Shown: positions 1-10,022, counted from the first letter of the stretch. The stretch: DNA of 30,000 nt from Priapulus caudatus (GCF_000485595.1 NW_014577064.1:629528-659527); one strand, 5' to 3'. The notes: a model not told the origin generated them from the letters alone. Translations and numbers: made by a program.

Positions 1-420
1 GAGCATTGATCATGGGATGGGAGGCATTGATCATGTGGTGGGAGGCATTGATCGTGGGGTGGGAGGCATTGATCATGGGGTGGGAGGCATTGATCATGGG
101 GTGGGAGGCATTGATCATGGGATGGGAGGCATTGATCATGTGGTGGGAGGCATTGATCGTGGGCTGGGAGTCATTGATCATGAGGTGGGAGGCATTGATC
201 ATGGGCTGGGAGGCATTGATCATGGGCTGGGAGTCATTGATCATGTGGTGGGAGGCATTGATCATGGGCTGGGAGGCATTGATCATGGGCTGGGAGTCAT
301 TGATCATGTGGTGGGAGGCATTGATCATGGGCTGGGAGGCATTGATCATGTGGTAGGAGGCATTGATTGTGGGCTGGGAGGCATTGATCGTGGGGTAGGA
401 GGCATTGATAGTTGGATGTA
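1..420. repeat. 21-bp minisatellite in an intron
   Basis: About 20 head-to-tail copies of a 21-bp unit close to GGAGGCATTGATCATGGGCT. Each unit carries the palindrome TGATCA. Because 21 is a multiple of three, the array is open in several frames and yields artefactual heptapeptide ORFs (for example WEALIMG repeats). From about 165 to 353 the units form a 63-bp higher-order pattern of three: one unit with a GAGTCATT variant followed by two with GAGGCATT, repeated three times. The array starts before the window. It lies directly upstream of the splice acceptor at 526, so it is most simply read as intronic. Confidence 0.93.
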
Positions 421-493
421 AGGCATTTCTGCATTTTGCAGCTGTCTCTCATAAAAACTAGAGTTATGTAGCTGTGCATTTGGCTGCGCACCG

Positions 494-526
494 CTAATCT
501 TTGCTCAACCATGTTAATATTTTCAG
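494..526 (+). promoter_or_regulatory. 3' splice site (branch point and acceptor AG)
   Basis: CTAAT at 494-498 fits a YTNAY branch point. A T-rich stretch ending TTTTCAG at 526 fits an acceptor. The pyrimidine tract is short and interrupted, but the open frame that starts immediately after it encodes a recognisable PH-domain end, which supports the site. The donor partner lies outside the window. Confidence 0.65.
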
Positions 527-619
527 GTGAAGACGAAGAGACGCGACTACAGCTTTGTCGCACATGATCAGCATTCGGCACAAGAGTGGATCGACAAGAT
601 TCAGGCGTGCATACAGTAA
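527..619 (+). CDS. Terminal exon of a PH-like-domain protein (partial)
   Basis: Thirty codons plus TAA (617-619), read from the acceptor AG at 525-526; phase 0 is assumed. The peptide begins VKTKRRDYSFVAHD and continues HSAQEWIDKIQACIQ. This is the classic end of a pleckstrin-homology domain: a last beta strand with a basic, aromatic pattern, then an amphipathic C-terminal helix carrying the near-invariant Trp (residue 21 of the exon). PH domains bind phosphoinositides or protein partners at membranes. Here the protein stops right after the helix, so the PH domain is C-terminal in the full product. All upstream exons, and the loops that would show lipid specificity, are outside the window, so the family (GEF, GAP, adaptor) cannot be decided. 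The exon is too short for standard ORF lists. The PH assignment is by pattern recognition, not by search. Confidence 0.7.
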   Translation: MKTKRRDYSFVAHDQHSAQEWIDKIQACIQ

Positions 620-1097
620 TTACGACAACGTGCGACCCACGGCAAGCGTGCAGCATCACGAGGCACTGCTGCGAAAATGGTCGAGGCCAACCGAGGTGCT
701 GACACAGAAATGTTTCTGCAGATGCAGCCGTCACAGCGACGTCCTTGCAGATGCAACTACCACCGTGATGTCACTGCAGGTGCAGCCGTCACCGTGATGT
801 CACTGCAGGTGCAGCCGTCACCGTGATGTCACTGCAGGTGCAGCCGTCACCGTGATGTCACTGCAGGTGCAGCCATCACCGTGATGTCACTGCAGGTGCA
901 GCCGTTCACATGATACTCACTGCCAGATGCAACCACCACCGCTGCATGTACTTGGGCAGGGCGGGAGAACGGTCAGTGCTGTTGCCTGCTGGAACGCTGC
1001 TGCATGCTGCTGGACGCTTTCATGCTCGCGTGCTGAGTGCGCGCCGGACATGAGAGCGATCTTACAGGAGAGCGCTTGCCTTGTAGCGCAAACCCGA
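620..1097 (+). other. Probable 3' UTR of the PH-domain gene
   Basis: This follows the stop codon at 617-619 with no further convincing coding potential. It contains the 29-bp repeat annotated separately. No AATAAA signal is seen close downstream; the first strong cluster is at 3932-3949, so the true 3' end is unknown. The 80-residue frame at 555-797 overlaps the PH exon in another frame and is not supported. Confidence 0.35.
715..935. repeat. 29-bp tandem repeat
   Basis: The unit contains GTGATGTCACTGCAGGTGCA followed by GCCGTCACC. Exact copies start at 765, 794, 823, 852 and 881, a constant 29-bp step. The block is bordered by diverged copies on both sides (around 715-764 and 905-935). The copies are nearly identical, which implies recent expansion. 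There are no spacers, so this is not a CRISPR array. Confidence 0.92.
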
Positions 1098-1222
1098 TGT
1101 AGTGGCCCCACGATTCTCTCCCGGGCTTTAGGAAACCCATGGTAGTGGCCCCCACGATTCTCTCCCGGGCTTTAGGAAACCGCATGCGTAGTGGCCCCAA
1201 AAGTTCTCTCCTGGGCTTTGTA
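1098..1222. repeat. 43-46-bp tandem repeat, three copies
   Basis: Three copies of a unit beginning AGTGGCCCC start at 1101, 1144 and 1190. Each continues with a (C)ACGATTCTCTCCCGGGCTTT-type core; the first two then have AGGAAACC. The third copy is cut short at CTGGGCTTTG and carries substitutions. Confidence 0.88.
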
Positions 1223-2535
1223 CGGAATTTTATTTAATTGTAAGCATAATATCGGTTAGGCTAACATAGTGATACAGCTGTTGAAGTGGTGTTGTACCTT
1301 TGCGCTGCTTCCTGCCGGCTCATGCTAGTGCTACTTACATGCAGACCACGTGACTGCTCCGGTTGTTTTGACAATGCTAGACTAATCATGATGCTCTGCG
1401 TAGCTTGAGCCGCAATGCGCTCCGCGGTCTCGCTCACTAGTCTAACATGCTGTTGCTATCATTCTTATACGCATCGTGCACTGTGCTGAAAGTGCAACCC
1501 AGCCACAACCTAGTTCGGGAGCACGTGTTGGTCCGAGGAGGGGCGACACAAGAGAGATAGATGTGTTTGAGAGAGCGGGTGAAAGGAACTGAGAGGAGAG
1601 CCGCAGACATTTCCATAACGTGTAGTGTGGATTTTTTGTCGCACATGTATTTTTGATGTTACATATAATAGGCAATCGCGGTATGCAGAGGTTGCGATAT
1701 GCGTAAGCTATGTGCTGTGTTTTGCAGTTTTTAGCGTAGTCTTGAAGTGTAACCAGCCTGTACATCAGCCCTGCAAGTCGCTTTTCTGGTACAAAATCGG
1801 CGGAAAGCGGGGAGGATGCCGAGGACTCAGTAGGCGGTCACTGGTGCCGGCCAGCGACCCAGCCGATTCAAGTGTGATCGGCTCGCCGCTTTGCCATTAT
1901 AGTTCATTGATGTGCATGTCTATCAACTGTACATATAGTGTCGTTGTCTAGTATACCGTGGTTACGTCAAGAGTATATGAAGCCCGAAAAGAATATGGTG
2001 TCTGCGAAATCATGTTACACTTGTTGTGTTCTAGTACACATGATAGCATGTTCAATTATAAATCGTTCCAGGCTGCCTTTAATTATTGGTACACTCGTGA
2101 CACTTATTAGTGCTGCATGCGGCCATCTTTGCTCCCCACCCCCTTCCCACATTAAAAACATACATAAAGTGTTACACGTTGATGGTTACTGCCATTTCAT
2201 GAATCTATTCTCAAAGGATGGAAGTAACGCTGCCTATTAGTTTACCGACGTGGTTATTTACAAGGTGTACGATGTCTTGTGCAGTTTGCAACGTGTACAT
2301 ATTATTGGAGGAGTAATTATAGCGACTAAAGGCTTGGCATGTACAACATCACCAGACAGGCAGCTGGCAGGGGATGCAATATACGGGCGCCGACGGCCTG
2401 TGCCTGCTGGGGAGGCATGCACGTAGCTGCTTGTAACACCGTAATTCCGGGTGACATCACAGAGTATATCAAAGTTATAAAACTCTCGTTATATAAGCTC
2501 TTGGTGACGTGCATCTTCCGTCGGCGCCGGTTTCA
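1223..2535. other. No recognised gene
   Basis: Mixed-composition DNA. The longest open frame (1625-1951, +) contains a TTTTGCAG acceptor-like site near 1726 but encodes nothing recognisable. It may be 3' UTR of the PH-domain gene or intergenic. No RNA gene or transposon ends were seen. Confidence 0.4.
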
Positions 2536-2572
2536 TGACCTTGACATTGACCTTTGACCTTGACCGTGACCG
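2536..2572. promoter_or_regulatory. Cluster of nuclear-receptor-type half-sites (TGACCT array)
   Basis: Six adjacent TGACNN hexamers occupy 2536-2572, with a one-base insertion after the third. On the minus strand this gives a perfect DR1 (AGGTCA-A-AGGTCA, + strand 2548-2560) and two extended half-sites TCAAGGTCA (+ strand 2536-2544 and 2555-2563). From known preferences, DR1 suits RXR/HNF4-type dimers and TCAAGGTCA suits ERR or FTZ-F1/NR5A monomers. It may instead be a chance tract of a short hexamer repeat. No promoter or nearby transcription start is identified. Confidence 0.4.
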
Positions 2573-3931
2573 GTATATGTGTAGACATTCGCCCTTTTTC
2601 TAGACGGCTCGCTAATTCTTTGATTTCACGCCAAAGCGCACACGAAAATCTAGCGCGCCCAGATCTTGATATATACAGGCGAGAGAAAATGCTTATTGTT
2701 TCGTGGTAATTGGCGCAATACATGCGAATGTCCATGTGACTCACGTGACCTGCTCAGCGTTAATTCACGCGCTAATCCACGCCTGTCACAATTGTTCGTG
2801 CGATAGTCCGCACGCGCCTCTACTACCTACTTCATTAGTGACGTTTGCTGTTACGTTCGTCGAATGCTGCTGTTAATGCTGAGGCAAGGCGTCCGCACCG
2901 CCAGTGTTTCGCATTCGTGCTCTCGAAAGCGCCCTTTATAGTTGCGTATTGCGGATAATCATGGTGATCATTAGCGTGAGCTGTTCAGATCGTGCTACAA
3001 TTATTCGTTGTGTTAGGCAAGCCTAGTAGCCTGAGGTGCGAGGTCGGCCGGGTTAGCTGCTATTTAGTGGCCCCCCACAGCGTGTATAAGTTTCAGTAGG
3101 ACAGTGCTTATATTAGCATCACGTCAACAACAGAGCGGCTGCGTCTGGCGTGAGGGGCAGGCGAAGAGGAGGAGGAGCGTTGCGAATTTCATTCCTCGTT
3201 GTTATAGCCTTACTTAGTTGCGGGAACACGGGTGGTAGTTCGCCTGCCTCTTTGTGGATGCCTCTCCCCCCTCCCCGGCGCAATTTTCGGTTTGGCTAAT
3301 GTTTATTTATTATAATTGTATTTGCGAACGCTTACTAGTTTGTTAGACCCCGACGGACGGTAGCCCGTTCGCCTCATTGCCTGACAGGTTTCACCGCTAT
3401 CATAAGCCATTATCAGGCTTTATAGCAGACGAGCTGTGCAGACGTCTCTTCTCTCCTGCCTTTCATCCACACATCACACCTTGCACTTTTTCCTCTGCTG
3501 CCTTCAGACGCACAAACTCTGCACACTTACAGCGCAACGTTTAAATCACGTGCGTCGACATCACTGGTCGGCCAGTGATGAGCAAAATACGAGAAGCCTT
3601 GCCTGTATGCTTGCTGCTGCCGCGTATTTCCTACTACGCTTGCCGAGCTTTATAGAATCGCAGTGTCATCTGCAGGTCGAGCGGCGGGCGATCCCCCTCC
3701 CATCTAGACGTCTGCGCAGCAATCGGAATGAACAGAGGTATATCTGGCGTATCTGTTTATCTCCTATAAGCAGCCCGCGTACTGCCGTGCCGGCGACCTT
3801 GCAATAATGCTCTATTTTGTAACGTGGCTTTTGCGGCGTTGTATAGGAACTAGTATATATCTCGCTATGGACAACCCGTGTTTCTTTGAAAATATACGCT
3901 GCCGAAAGTTTTGACATACCGTGAAGGGTAT
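2573..3931. other. No recognised gene
   Basis: Mostly unique sequence with no convincing coding frame. One CACGTG E-box lies at 2742-2747. The 123-residue frame at 3436-3807 has no recognisable domain. Sequence just before 3932 may be the tail of a transcript because of the AATAAA cluster that follows. Confidence 0.35.
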
Positions 3932-3949
3932 AATAAATAAATCAATAAA
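3932..3949 (+). terminator. Cluster of three AATAAA polyadenylation signals
   Basis: AATAAA occurs at 3932-3937, 3936-3941 and 3944-3949, just before an AT microsatellite. It could end the PH-domain transcript, which would then have a 3' UTR of about 3.3 kb. The AT-rich setting also makes chance occurrence likely. A clear GU-rich downstream element is not seen. Confidence 0.25.
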
Positions 3950-4022
3950 TATATATAGTATATATATATATATATATATATAGTATATATATATATATAA
4001 TATATACTATACGGTATATATA
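3950..4022. repeat. (TA)n microsatellite
   Basis: Nearly uninterrupted TA/TATATAG dinucleotide tract, with inverted halves around TATAGTATATA that could form a cruciform. Confidence 0.9.
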
Positions 4023-4154
4023 CCACTCTCGGAATTGTCTGTGATTCATTCGTATTATCGGCTCGACCTGGGTCGCGGGGTTTGGCGTCTGTGGTGGGAC
4101 CGTTCTTTGCTTTCAGCTTTTTTCTTTTCGAGACAGGATTGCCGGGGCTCGCTG

Positions 4155-5545
4155 CTGGTCAGCTGTTTGTATGACCGCGCTATGCAGCCGCTTTGGTTAG
4201 CTCGTCATGCAGCCGTGGTTAGCTGGTCATGTAGCTCGGTCACTGTAGCCGTGGGCCCGTAGCTGGTCATGTAGCTGGCCGTCATGTAGCCGTGGGTAGC
4301 TGCGCAATGTAAGCCGTGGTTAGCCCTGGGTCATGTTGAGCCGTGGTTAGCTGCGTCATGCTAGCGTGTCGTAGCTGCGTCATGCAGCCGCTGCCGCGCC
4401 TAAGCTGCGTCATGTAGCCGTGGGTTAGCTGGTCATGTAGCCGTGGGTAGCTGAGTCATGCGTAGCTCCGCTGGGTTACACTGGTTCATGTAGCCGTGCG
4501 GTAGCCTGCGTTCATGCTAGCCGCTGAGGTAGCTGCGTCATGTCAGCCGTGGTTAGCCTGCGTCATGCTAGCCGGATGGTTACCTGGCGTCATGTAGCCA
4601 TGGGCGTAGGCTGGTCATGTAAGCCGCTGGTCCGATAAGCTGGTCATGTAGCCGTGGGTAGGCTAGCTCATGCTAGCCGTGCCGTTACGCTGCGTCATGT
4701 AGCGTGGTTAGCTGCGTCATGTAGCTGGTCATGTAGCCGTGCCGGTTAGCTGCGTCATGTAGCCGTGGCTTAGCTGCCCGCGTCATGTAGCCGTGGTACT
4801 TGGTCATGTAGTGGTGGGTAGCTGTCATGAGCCGAGTGCGCGTACGCTGGCTCAATGCTAAGCCCGTGGGTAGCTGGTCATGTAGCCGTGAGGTAGCTGG
4901 TCATGCTTAGCCGTGGGTAGCTGCGTCATGTAGCCAGTGGCGTAGCTGGTTCATGTAGCGCTGGGTAGCTGTCATGCTAGCCGCTGCCGTTAGCTGCGTC
5001 ATGTAGCCGTGGATAGCTGGTCATTTGGTAGCCGTGCGGTAGCTGCGTCATGTAGGCCGGTGTGGCTAGCAGGTCGTTGTAGCCGTGGGTAGCCTGGTAC
5101 ATGTTAGCCGTGGTTTAGCTGGTCATGCTAGCCGTAGGCTTAGCTTGGTCATGCTTACCGTGGTTACTGCCGTCATGTAGCTGGTACATGCTAGCCGTGG
5201 CCGTGCTGGTCATGTAGCCGTGGCTTAGCTGGTCATAGTAGCCGTGGCGTTAGCTGTGTCATGTAGCCGCTGCGGTAGCATGTCATGCTAGCGTGGGTAG
5301 CTGCGTCATGTAGCCGTCGATAGCTGCGTCATGAGTAAGCCGCTGGTTAGCTGGCTCACTTGTAGCCGTGGCCGTTTTAGCTGGTCATGTATAGCCGGTG
5401 GCGTAGCTGGTCATGTAGCCGTGGGTAGCTGGTCATAGTAGCCGTGGCGTAGCTGGCTCATGTAGCCCGTGCGCGTAGCTGGTCACTGTGCCGTGCGATA
5501 GCTGGTCATGTAGCCGTGGGTAGCTGGTACTATGCAGCGCTGGCG
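4155..5545. repeat. 22-bp minisatellite, about 60 degenerate copies
   Basis: The consensus unit is TCATGTAGCCGTGGTTAGCT followed by GG. The copies are strikingly irregular. Most differences are one-base insertions, such as GCG for GG (CTGCGTCATG against CTGGTCATG) and CCGCTGG for CCGTGG. No reading frame survives. The error style suggests either a decayed array or uncorrected insertion errors of noisy long reads. The left edge is gradual. Confidence 0.9.
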
Positions 5546-5915
5546 TTGCAAGGTTATGCTGCCAGACCTGGGCGTCGCATGCTTAGCTGCAGCCGTGTGA
5601 TGCAGCCGTGGTAAGCGAGGCTATAGCTGTTGCCGTGGTGATGGCATGGCTGGCAGCCGTGGTACTGCTATGCTGGGCCGGGTAACAGGCCTATGCCTGC
5701 AGCGGGGGCTAGCAGGTTATGCTGCAGCCTGGTGGGTAGCAGGTTATGCTGCAGCCGTGCGGTAGGCAGGCTATATGCTCAGCCGTGGGTAGCAGGCCTT
5801 ATCCTGCAGCGGCGAGCGAGTTGCTGCAGCCTGGCGATGCGCGAGGGCTAACAGGCTATGCTGCGCAGCCGTGCGTTGGCAGCTTATGCCTGCAGCGGTG
5901 GTAACAACGCTGCTC
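5546..5915. repeat. 25-bp minisatellite related to the preceding array
   Basis: About 15 degenerate copies close to GCAGCCGTGGGTAGCAGG followed by TTATGCT. It shares the AGCCGTGG(G)TAGC core with the 22-bp array but has AGCAGGTTATGCTGC in place of AGCTGGTCATGT. It looks like a variant domain of the same array with a small insertion per unit. Confidence 0.82.
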
Positions 5916-6433
5916 AACTGCATGGATTCTTTTAAACGTCTTTTAGTGCTTGCTTTTACATTCTGCTAGGCGGGGTTTCTAACGAACGTTGTATAGCGTT
6001 GATTGTCGACGCGCGAGCGGAGAACATGATTTCTGTAAAATACATGCGCGCGGCTTAGGAGAGCTGCTGTCGGCTTTATATATACGCTTTGTTGTTATTT
6101 ATTGTTAAGAAGAAGTCGCCGTTCTTCTAAGTAATAAGGGGGTTTTACAAGTTTTTTTGAAGAGGTGCAGAAGGTGCTTTTGCTATATTCTCCGATGTTT
6201 TAGCAAGGTGTGTTTGGTTAAGGGGAGGTGAAGGTGGTAGTCGGGGCAACTGTGTATCTCTATTTACCTGGTTTTAAGCTTGCCTACTTGCTTTCTGTTG
6301 ACTGCTGTGTGTTGCGCCCAGGCGCTACTATTATGCGCGCACAAAGTTCTGCCAAGGTTACTCTTGTTTCAACGCCGCTTGTGTAGCATGTCGTAAAGTT
6401 CCATTCATGGAACGCATGACAACGTTGTGCGCG
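5916..6433. other. No recognised gene
   Basis: Unique sequence between two minisatellites. No convincing open frame, RNA gene or transposon end was seen. Confidence 0.4.
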
Positions 6434-6669
6434 CTGATAACATGCTATAGCATGGTGTACCGCCCGGGCAACGTGTCTGCTTGATAACGTGCTATAAGCA
6501 TGGTGTGCTGCCCGGGCAAACGTGTCTGCTGATAACCTGCTATAGCATGTGTGCTGCCCGGGCAACGTGTCTGCTGATACATGCCTATAGCATGGTGTGC
6601 TGCCCGGCAACGTGTCTGCTGATAACATGCTATAGCATGGTGTTGCTGCCCGGGCAACGTGTCTGCTGA
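6434..6669. repeat. 46-bp tandem repeat, five copies, with internal palindromes
   Basis: The GATAAC/GATAC starts of successive units lie at about 6436, 6483, 6531, 6575 and 6621, giving periods of 44-48. Each unit holds two palindromes, CATGCTATAGCATG and GCCCGGGC, followed by AACGTGTCTG. Copies differ mostly by single-base indels. ORFs on both strands here are artefacts of the repeat. Confidence 0.92.
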
Positions 6670-7740
6670 GGCGAAGTCACGATCTCAGGTCAGCTGGCCA
6701 GCGTCGCTAGCTGCATGCAGTTTTATCCGATTTACTCGAACATTTATTTGATGCAAGTTCGATCATGCTTTGTGAAATTGTCATGTACGCTGGATATTTC
6801 CTTGGCGGCTGCATTACCCGCCTCGGAGGCAGGTAGGCTTTAGAGGCAGCTGCTTCCGCTGCGACATGCCTTGTGTGCGCGGTAAACACATGCGCTAGCG
6901 GTGGATGACGAATCGCGTATACTGAGAGGCGTCGTGTAAAAATCTTCCTTAAATTCAGTGTAATAATACAGCATCTGTATAAAATGCAACTGTCTCATGT
7001 TTTTGTGTTATGAACTTATGAGTATCGTTTGTGAGCTGGTTTGTCTGATTTGGTTTCTGAGCGGAATTAGCGCACACGATTTCACACGCACGCCCGCCAC
7101 GCACGCACGCACGCCCGCACTGGCGCCATTTTCGAACTATTCGTCAGTAGTGTCGCTATTCTGCTGTAAATGCTGTGAGACCCAACACAAAGTTTGTGTT
7201 TAGTAACTGGCAATCGCGGGAAACGTGTGCAATTTTGACCCCTTGTCGTGTCGGAACCGGTGACTGCATGCGTCCACTGTAAGTCGCGACGTTGTGAGCC
7301 GGCGCGAGATACGCGAACACGCTTTTCGCTAAAAAAAAAGAGCGGCTGTGGTTAGGGAAGCTATACATGAACGTGATCCGGTAGATGTGCAGGAACGTCG
7401 TGCAGTGAACACGATGATTGCATTCGCGAATACGCACCATCTGTCCATCGTGTTTGCCTTCCTCGCTCGACCGCGCACGCCTCGCCTTCACAATCTCGCT
7501 ATTTGTTGCTTTCTTCGTGAACTCCCTTCTTTTATCTCGATCACTCTCTCGCACTATCTTTGCTCTGTTTCAAGCGCTCTATGTATACGAGTATTCGCAT
7601 TCGGCGCTTCTCAACTCCCTCTTACGCGGGCGAGGATCTCACGCGTTTTCTTTTCTCGTCCACTCGTTTGCCTGTCTGTCTCCCTCCATCTCACCCCTTC
7701 GCTCTCGTATCCCTTCTGTTTCTCTGTCAAACACGCGTAC
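6670..7740. other. No recognised gene
   Basis: Contains a short CACGC-rich patch at about 7086-7120 and a run of nine A at 7331-7339. No recognisable protein or RNA gene. From about 7400 the plus strand becomes progressively pyrimidine-rich, leading into the CT tract. Confidence 0.4.
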
Positions 7741-7811
7741 CGCACTCTCGCACGCACGCACGCACGCACACACATCTATCTCAATCTCGACCCCCGTCCT
7801 CTCTCTCTCTC

Positions 7812-7880
<69 letters not shown>

Positions 7881-7946
7881 CTCTCTTCTCTCCTCTCTCT
7901 TCATCTCCTCTCTCTCTCTCTCTCTTCTCTCTCTCGTCTCTCTCTC

Positions 7947-7979
<33 letters not shown>

Positions 7980-8027
7980 ACTCTCTCTCTCTCTCATCTC
8001 TCTCTCTATCTATCTCTCTTTCTCTCT

Positions 8028-8067
<40 letters not shown>

Positions 8068-8098
8068 TCTCCTGTCTCTCGTCTTCTCTCTCTCCTCT
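7741..8098. repeat. Long (CT)n polypyrimidine tract
   Basis: A short (GCAC)n patch at 7748-7772 is followed by about 300 bases of almost pure CTCT with scattered T, A or G interruptions (7800-8098). It produces Ser/Leu-rich frames on the plus strand and Arg/Glu-rich ones on the minus strand that are not genes. Such mirror-symmetric polypyrimidine runs can form triplex (H-) DNA and attract GAGA-type binding proteins in animals. Confidence 0.95.
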
Positions 8099-9113
8099 AA
8101 TATTAGTTATATATAGTAATATATATATGTATATATATATCTTGCTCTCTTTCGCTACCCTCTCTCTTTCTCTAGATCACATTGACCCCTACTCCGTTTA
8201 TGCTGTGGATGTCTTCGCGATATGAATCTTCCGCGTCTACACTTGCGAATCTATCTATATGTCAGATCTAATAATTTCATCCTACGCTCTATCTAAAAGC
8301 GAGACTAGATTAGAAATCATCTTCAACGCTTGGGTCTTTCTGTTGCCGTGGCCCGCCATCGATCTTCATCAGTGCGTTGTGTTATGACTCGCTCAGCTTT
8401 GCGCAAGGCCTGCAAGCTATTTGCTGCAGCGGGGTTGCACGAGAGCCGTCGCAATGCTTGCTTGCTCACTTCTTATTGCTGCAGGCGAGGGCAGGTGCTC
8501 GATCGGCTGTGCTCGGGTGCACAATTCTTTCCGCCACGGCGCCGGTTGCAACGTTACAAACACATGAGGTCAGTGATCGCTGACGTCGCAAACTTATGGG
8601 GTCATTGATCAAGCGGCAAGGCATCTTATAATATATATGCACATACAAGGAACACTCCGTCGGTGTGCAGTACTGTTCTCTTTATTGTGGCATACGTATG
8701 CTAACATTCAACAGACGCATATCTGTCCACATTTGAAAACCTCTGAGGGTTTTTGATCGGGGTCTTATCTTATTTTATTGCGTAGATTAGCATTAATTTG
8801 TCCGGTAGGTGGCGAGATTTTCATTGTCCGGACAGAGCAATTAATTATATCTAAATGATCTCAATAATATATCTGATATACTTGCTCTGACTCGCTGAAA
8901 TATTTCAACTTAAAAGTTAGCATTACCTCTAAATTTTAACTTAAATATAAGCACAACTAAAAAAACAAAAACCTAAACTAAAATAAACCTGTAATATACC
9001 CCCTATACAGTGCAGGTGCAACCTCTATTACCGTACGTGGCACTCTATTCAACTTGTCGTTATAGCCAAAATTTCTATTCGAAATTGTAGTAGTAATTGT
9101 AGAAATATCGCCT
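8099..9113. other. No recognised gene; short TA repeat at 8105-8141
   Basis: After a short TA tract the DNA is unique. The 92-residue frame at 8330-8608 has no recognisable domain. From about 8750 the sequence becomes AT-rich. Confidence 0.4.
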
Positions 9114-9265
9114 CCATCAGGAGCTAATAATGACAATTGTTGACAATTTGACAATTGACTTGACAATTAATTTGATTGACAATTAATTAACAACTAATTT
9201 ACAACGATTAATTGACAATTAATTTGACAATTAATTGACAATTTGTCATTATTAGCTCCTGATGG
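9114..9265. mobile_element. Foldback/MITE-like element with 23-bp inverted ends
   Basis: The left end CCATCAGGAGCTAATAATGA (continuing CAA) at 9114-9136 is an exact reverse complement of 9243-9265. The 152-bp interior is built from variants of TTGACAATTAA, itself nearly self-complementary (CAATTAATTG), so the whole element can fold into a hairpin. No coding capacity. No clear target-site duplication is visible, so the transposon class is unknown. A palindrome with similar ends is at 23407-23445. Confidence 0.72.
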
Positions 9266-9787
9266 CATGTTACAACATGCCTTCGTAAAAGAATAATTCG
9301 TGTAGCATTCACCCGCTCATACGGTATCACAAATAAACTATAATATGTGAGACAAAATATAAGTTATGACTCAGCAGCTTCACTTCATGGCTGGAATTCG
9401 TGTCTTATGCCAAAATAATGTTGGTAATTGCTGATAAACAGGAATTCCTATTGCTGAAAAAATGAGTTTGAATGTGAATGGCAAAGGTACATTTCGTATA
9501 AAGTGCTGGTTTCATAGAATTTTAGCATCGAGTTTAACTGTGCCACCAAAAAACAGTTGCGCATGTAAAACTATATAACGTGAAATCTTATACCATAGTT
9601 TTGTAATTTTCCTTGAATATATTTCACGAAGACGACTGACTGCTCTCCATGTAGTCTCGTCTTGCTACAAAACAGGTAAATTTAGCCGCATGAACACTAT
9701 CCTTATCCTACATGTTATTCATGCTCCCCCCCCCACATACGGATTTTTCTAGGGTGCGTGGGTGTGTGTGTTGGGCGGGTGGGTGGC
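9266..9787. other. No recognised gene
   Basis: AT-rich unique DNA with a C-homopolymer at about 9726-9734 and a GTGGGTGTGTG patch before the GGAT repeat. A small stem, GCATGTT/AACATGC at 9265-9280, adjoins the foldback element. Confidence 0.4.
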
Positions 9788-9938
9788 TGGATGGATGAAT
9801 GGATTGATTGATTGATGGATGGATGCATGGATGGTAGGATCGATGGATGGATGCATGAATGGATGGATGGATGGATGGATAAATAGAAATAGAGAGAGAG
9901 AGATAGAGAGAGGCGGAGAGAGAAAAAGAGACCTCGAG

Positions 9939-10022
<84 letters not shown>

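Noticed and set aside
6-421. Overlapping repeat-peptide ORFs (WEALIMG, GGIDHG)
   Set aside because: Direct result of a 21-bp repeat with no stop codons; located in the intron before the PH exon.
765-909. Regular direct repeats resembling a CRISPR array
   Set aside because: Repeats are contiguous with no spacers and lie in an animal-type genome.
7348-8225. ORFs of 220-250 codons rich in Ser and Leu
   Set aside because: They are translations of the CT tract and its pyrimidine-rich approach; three frames are open at once.
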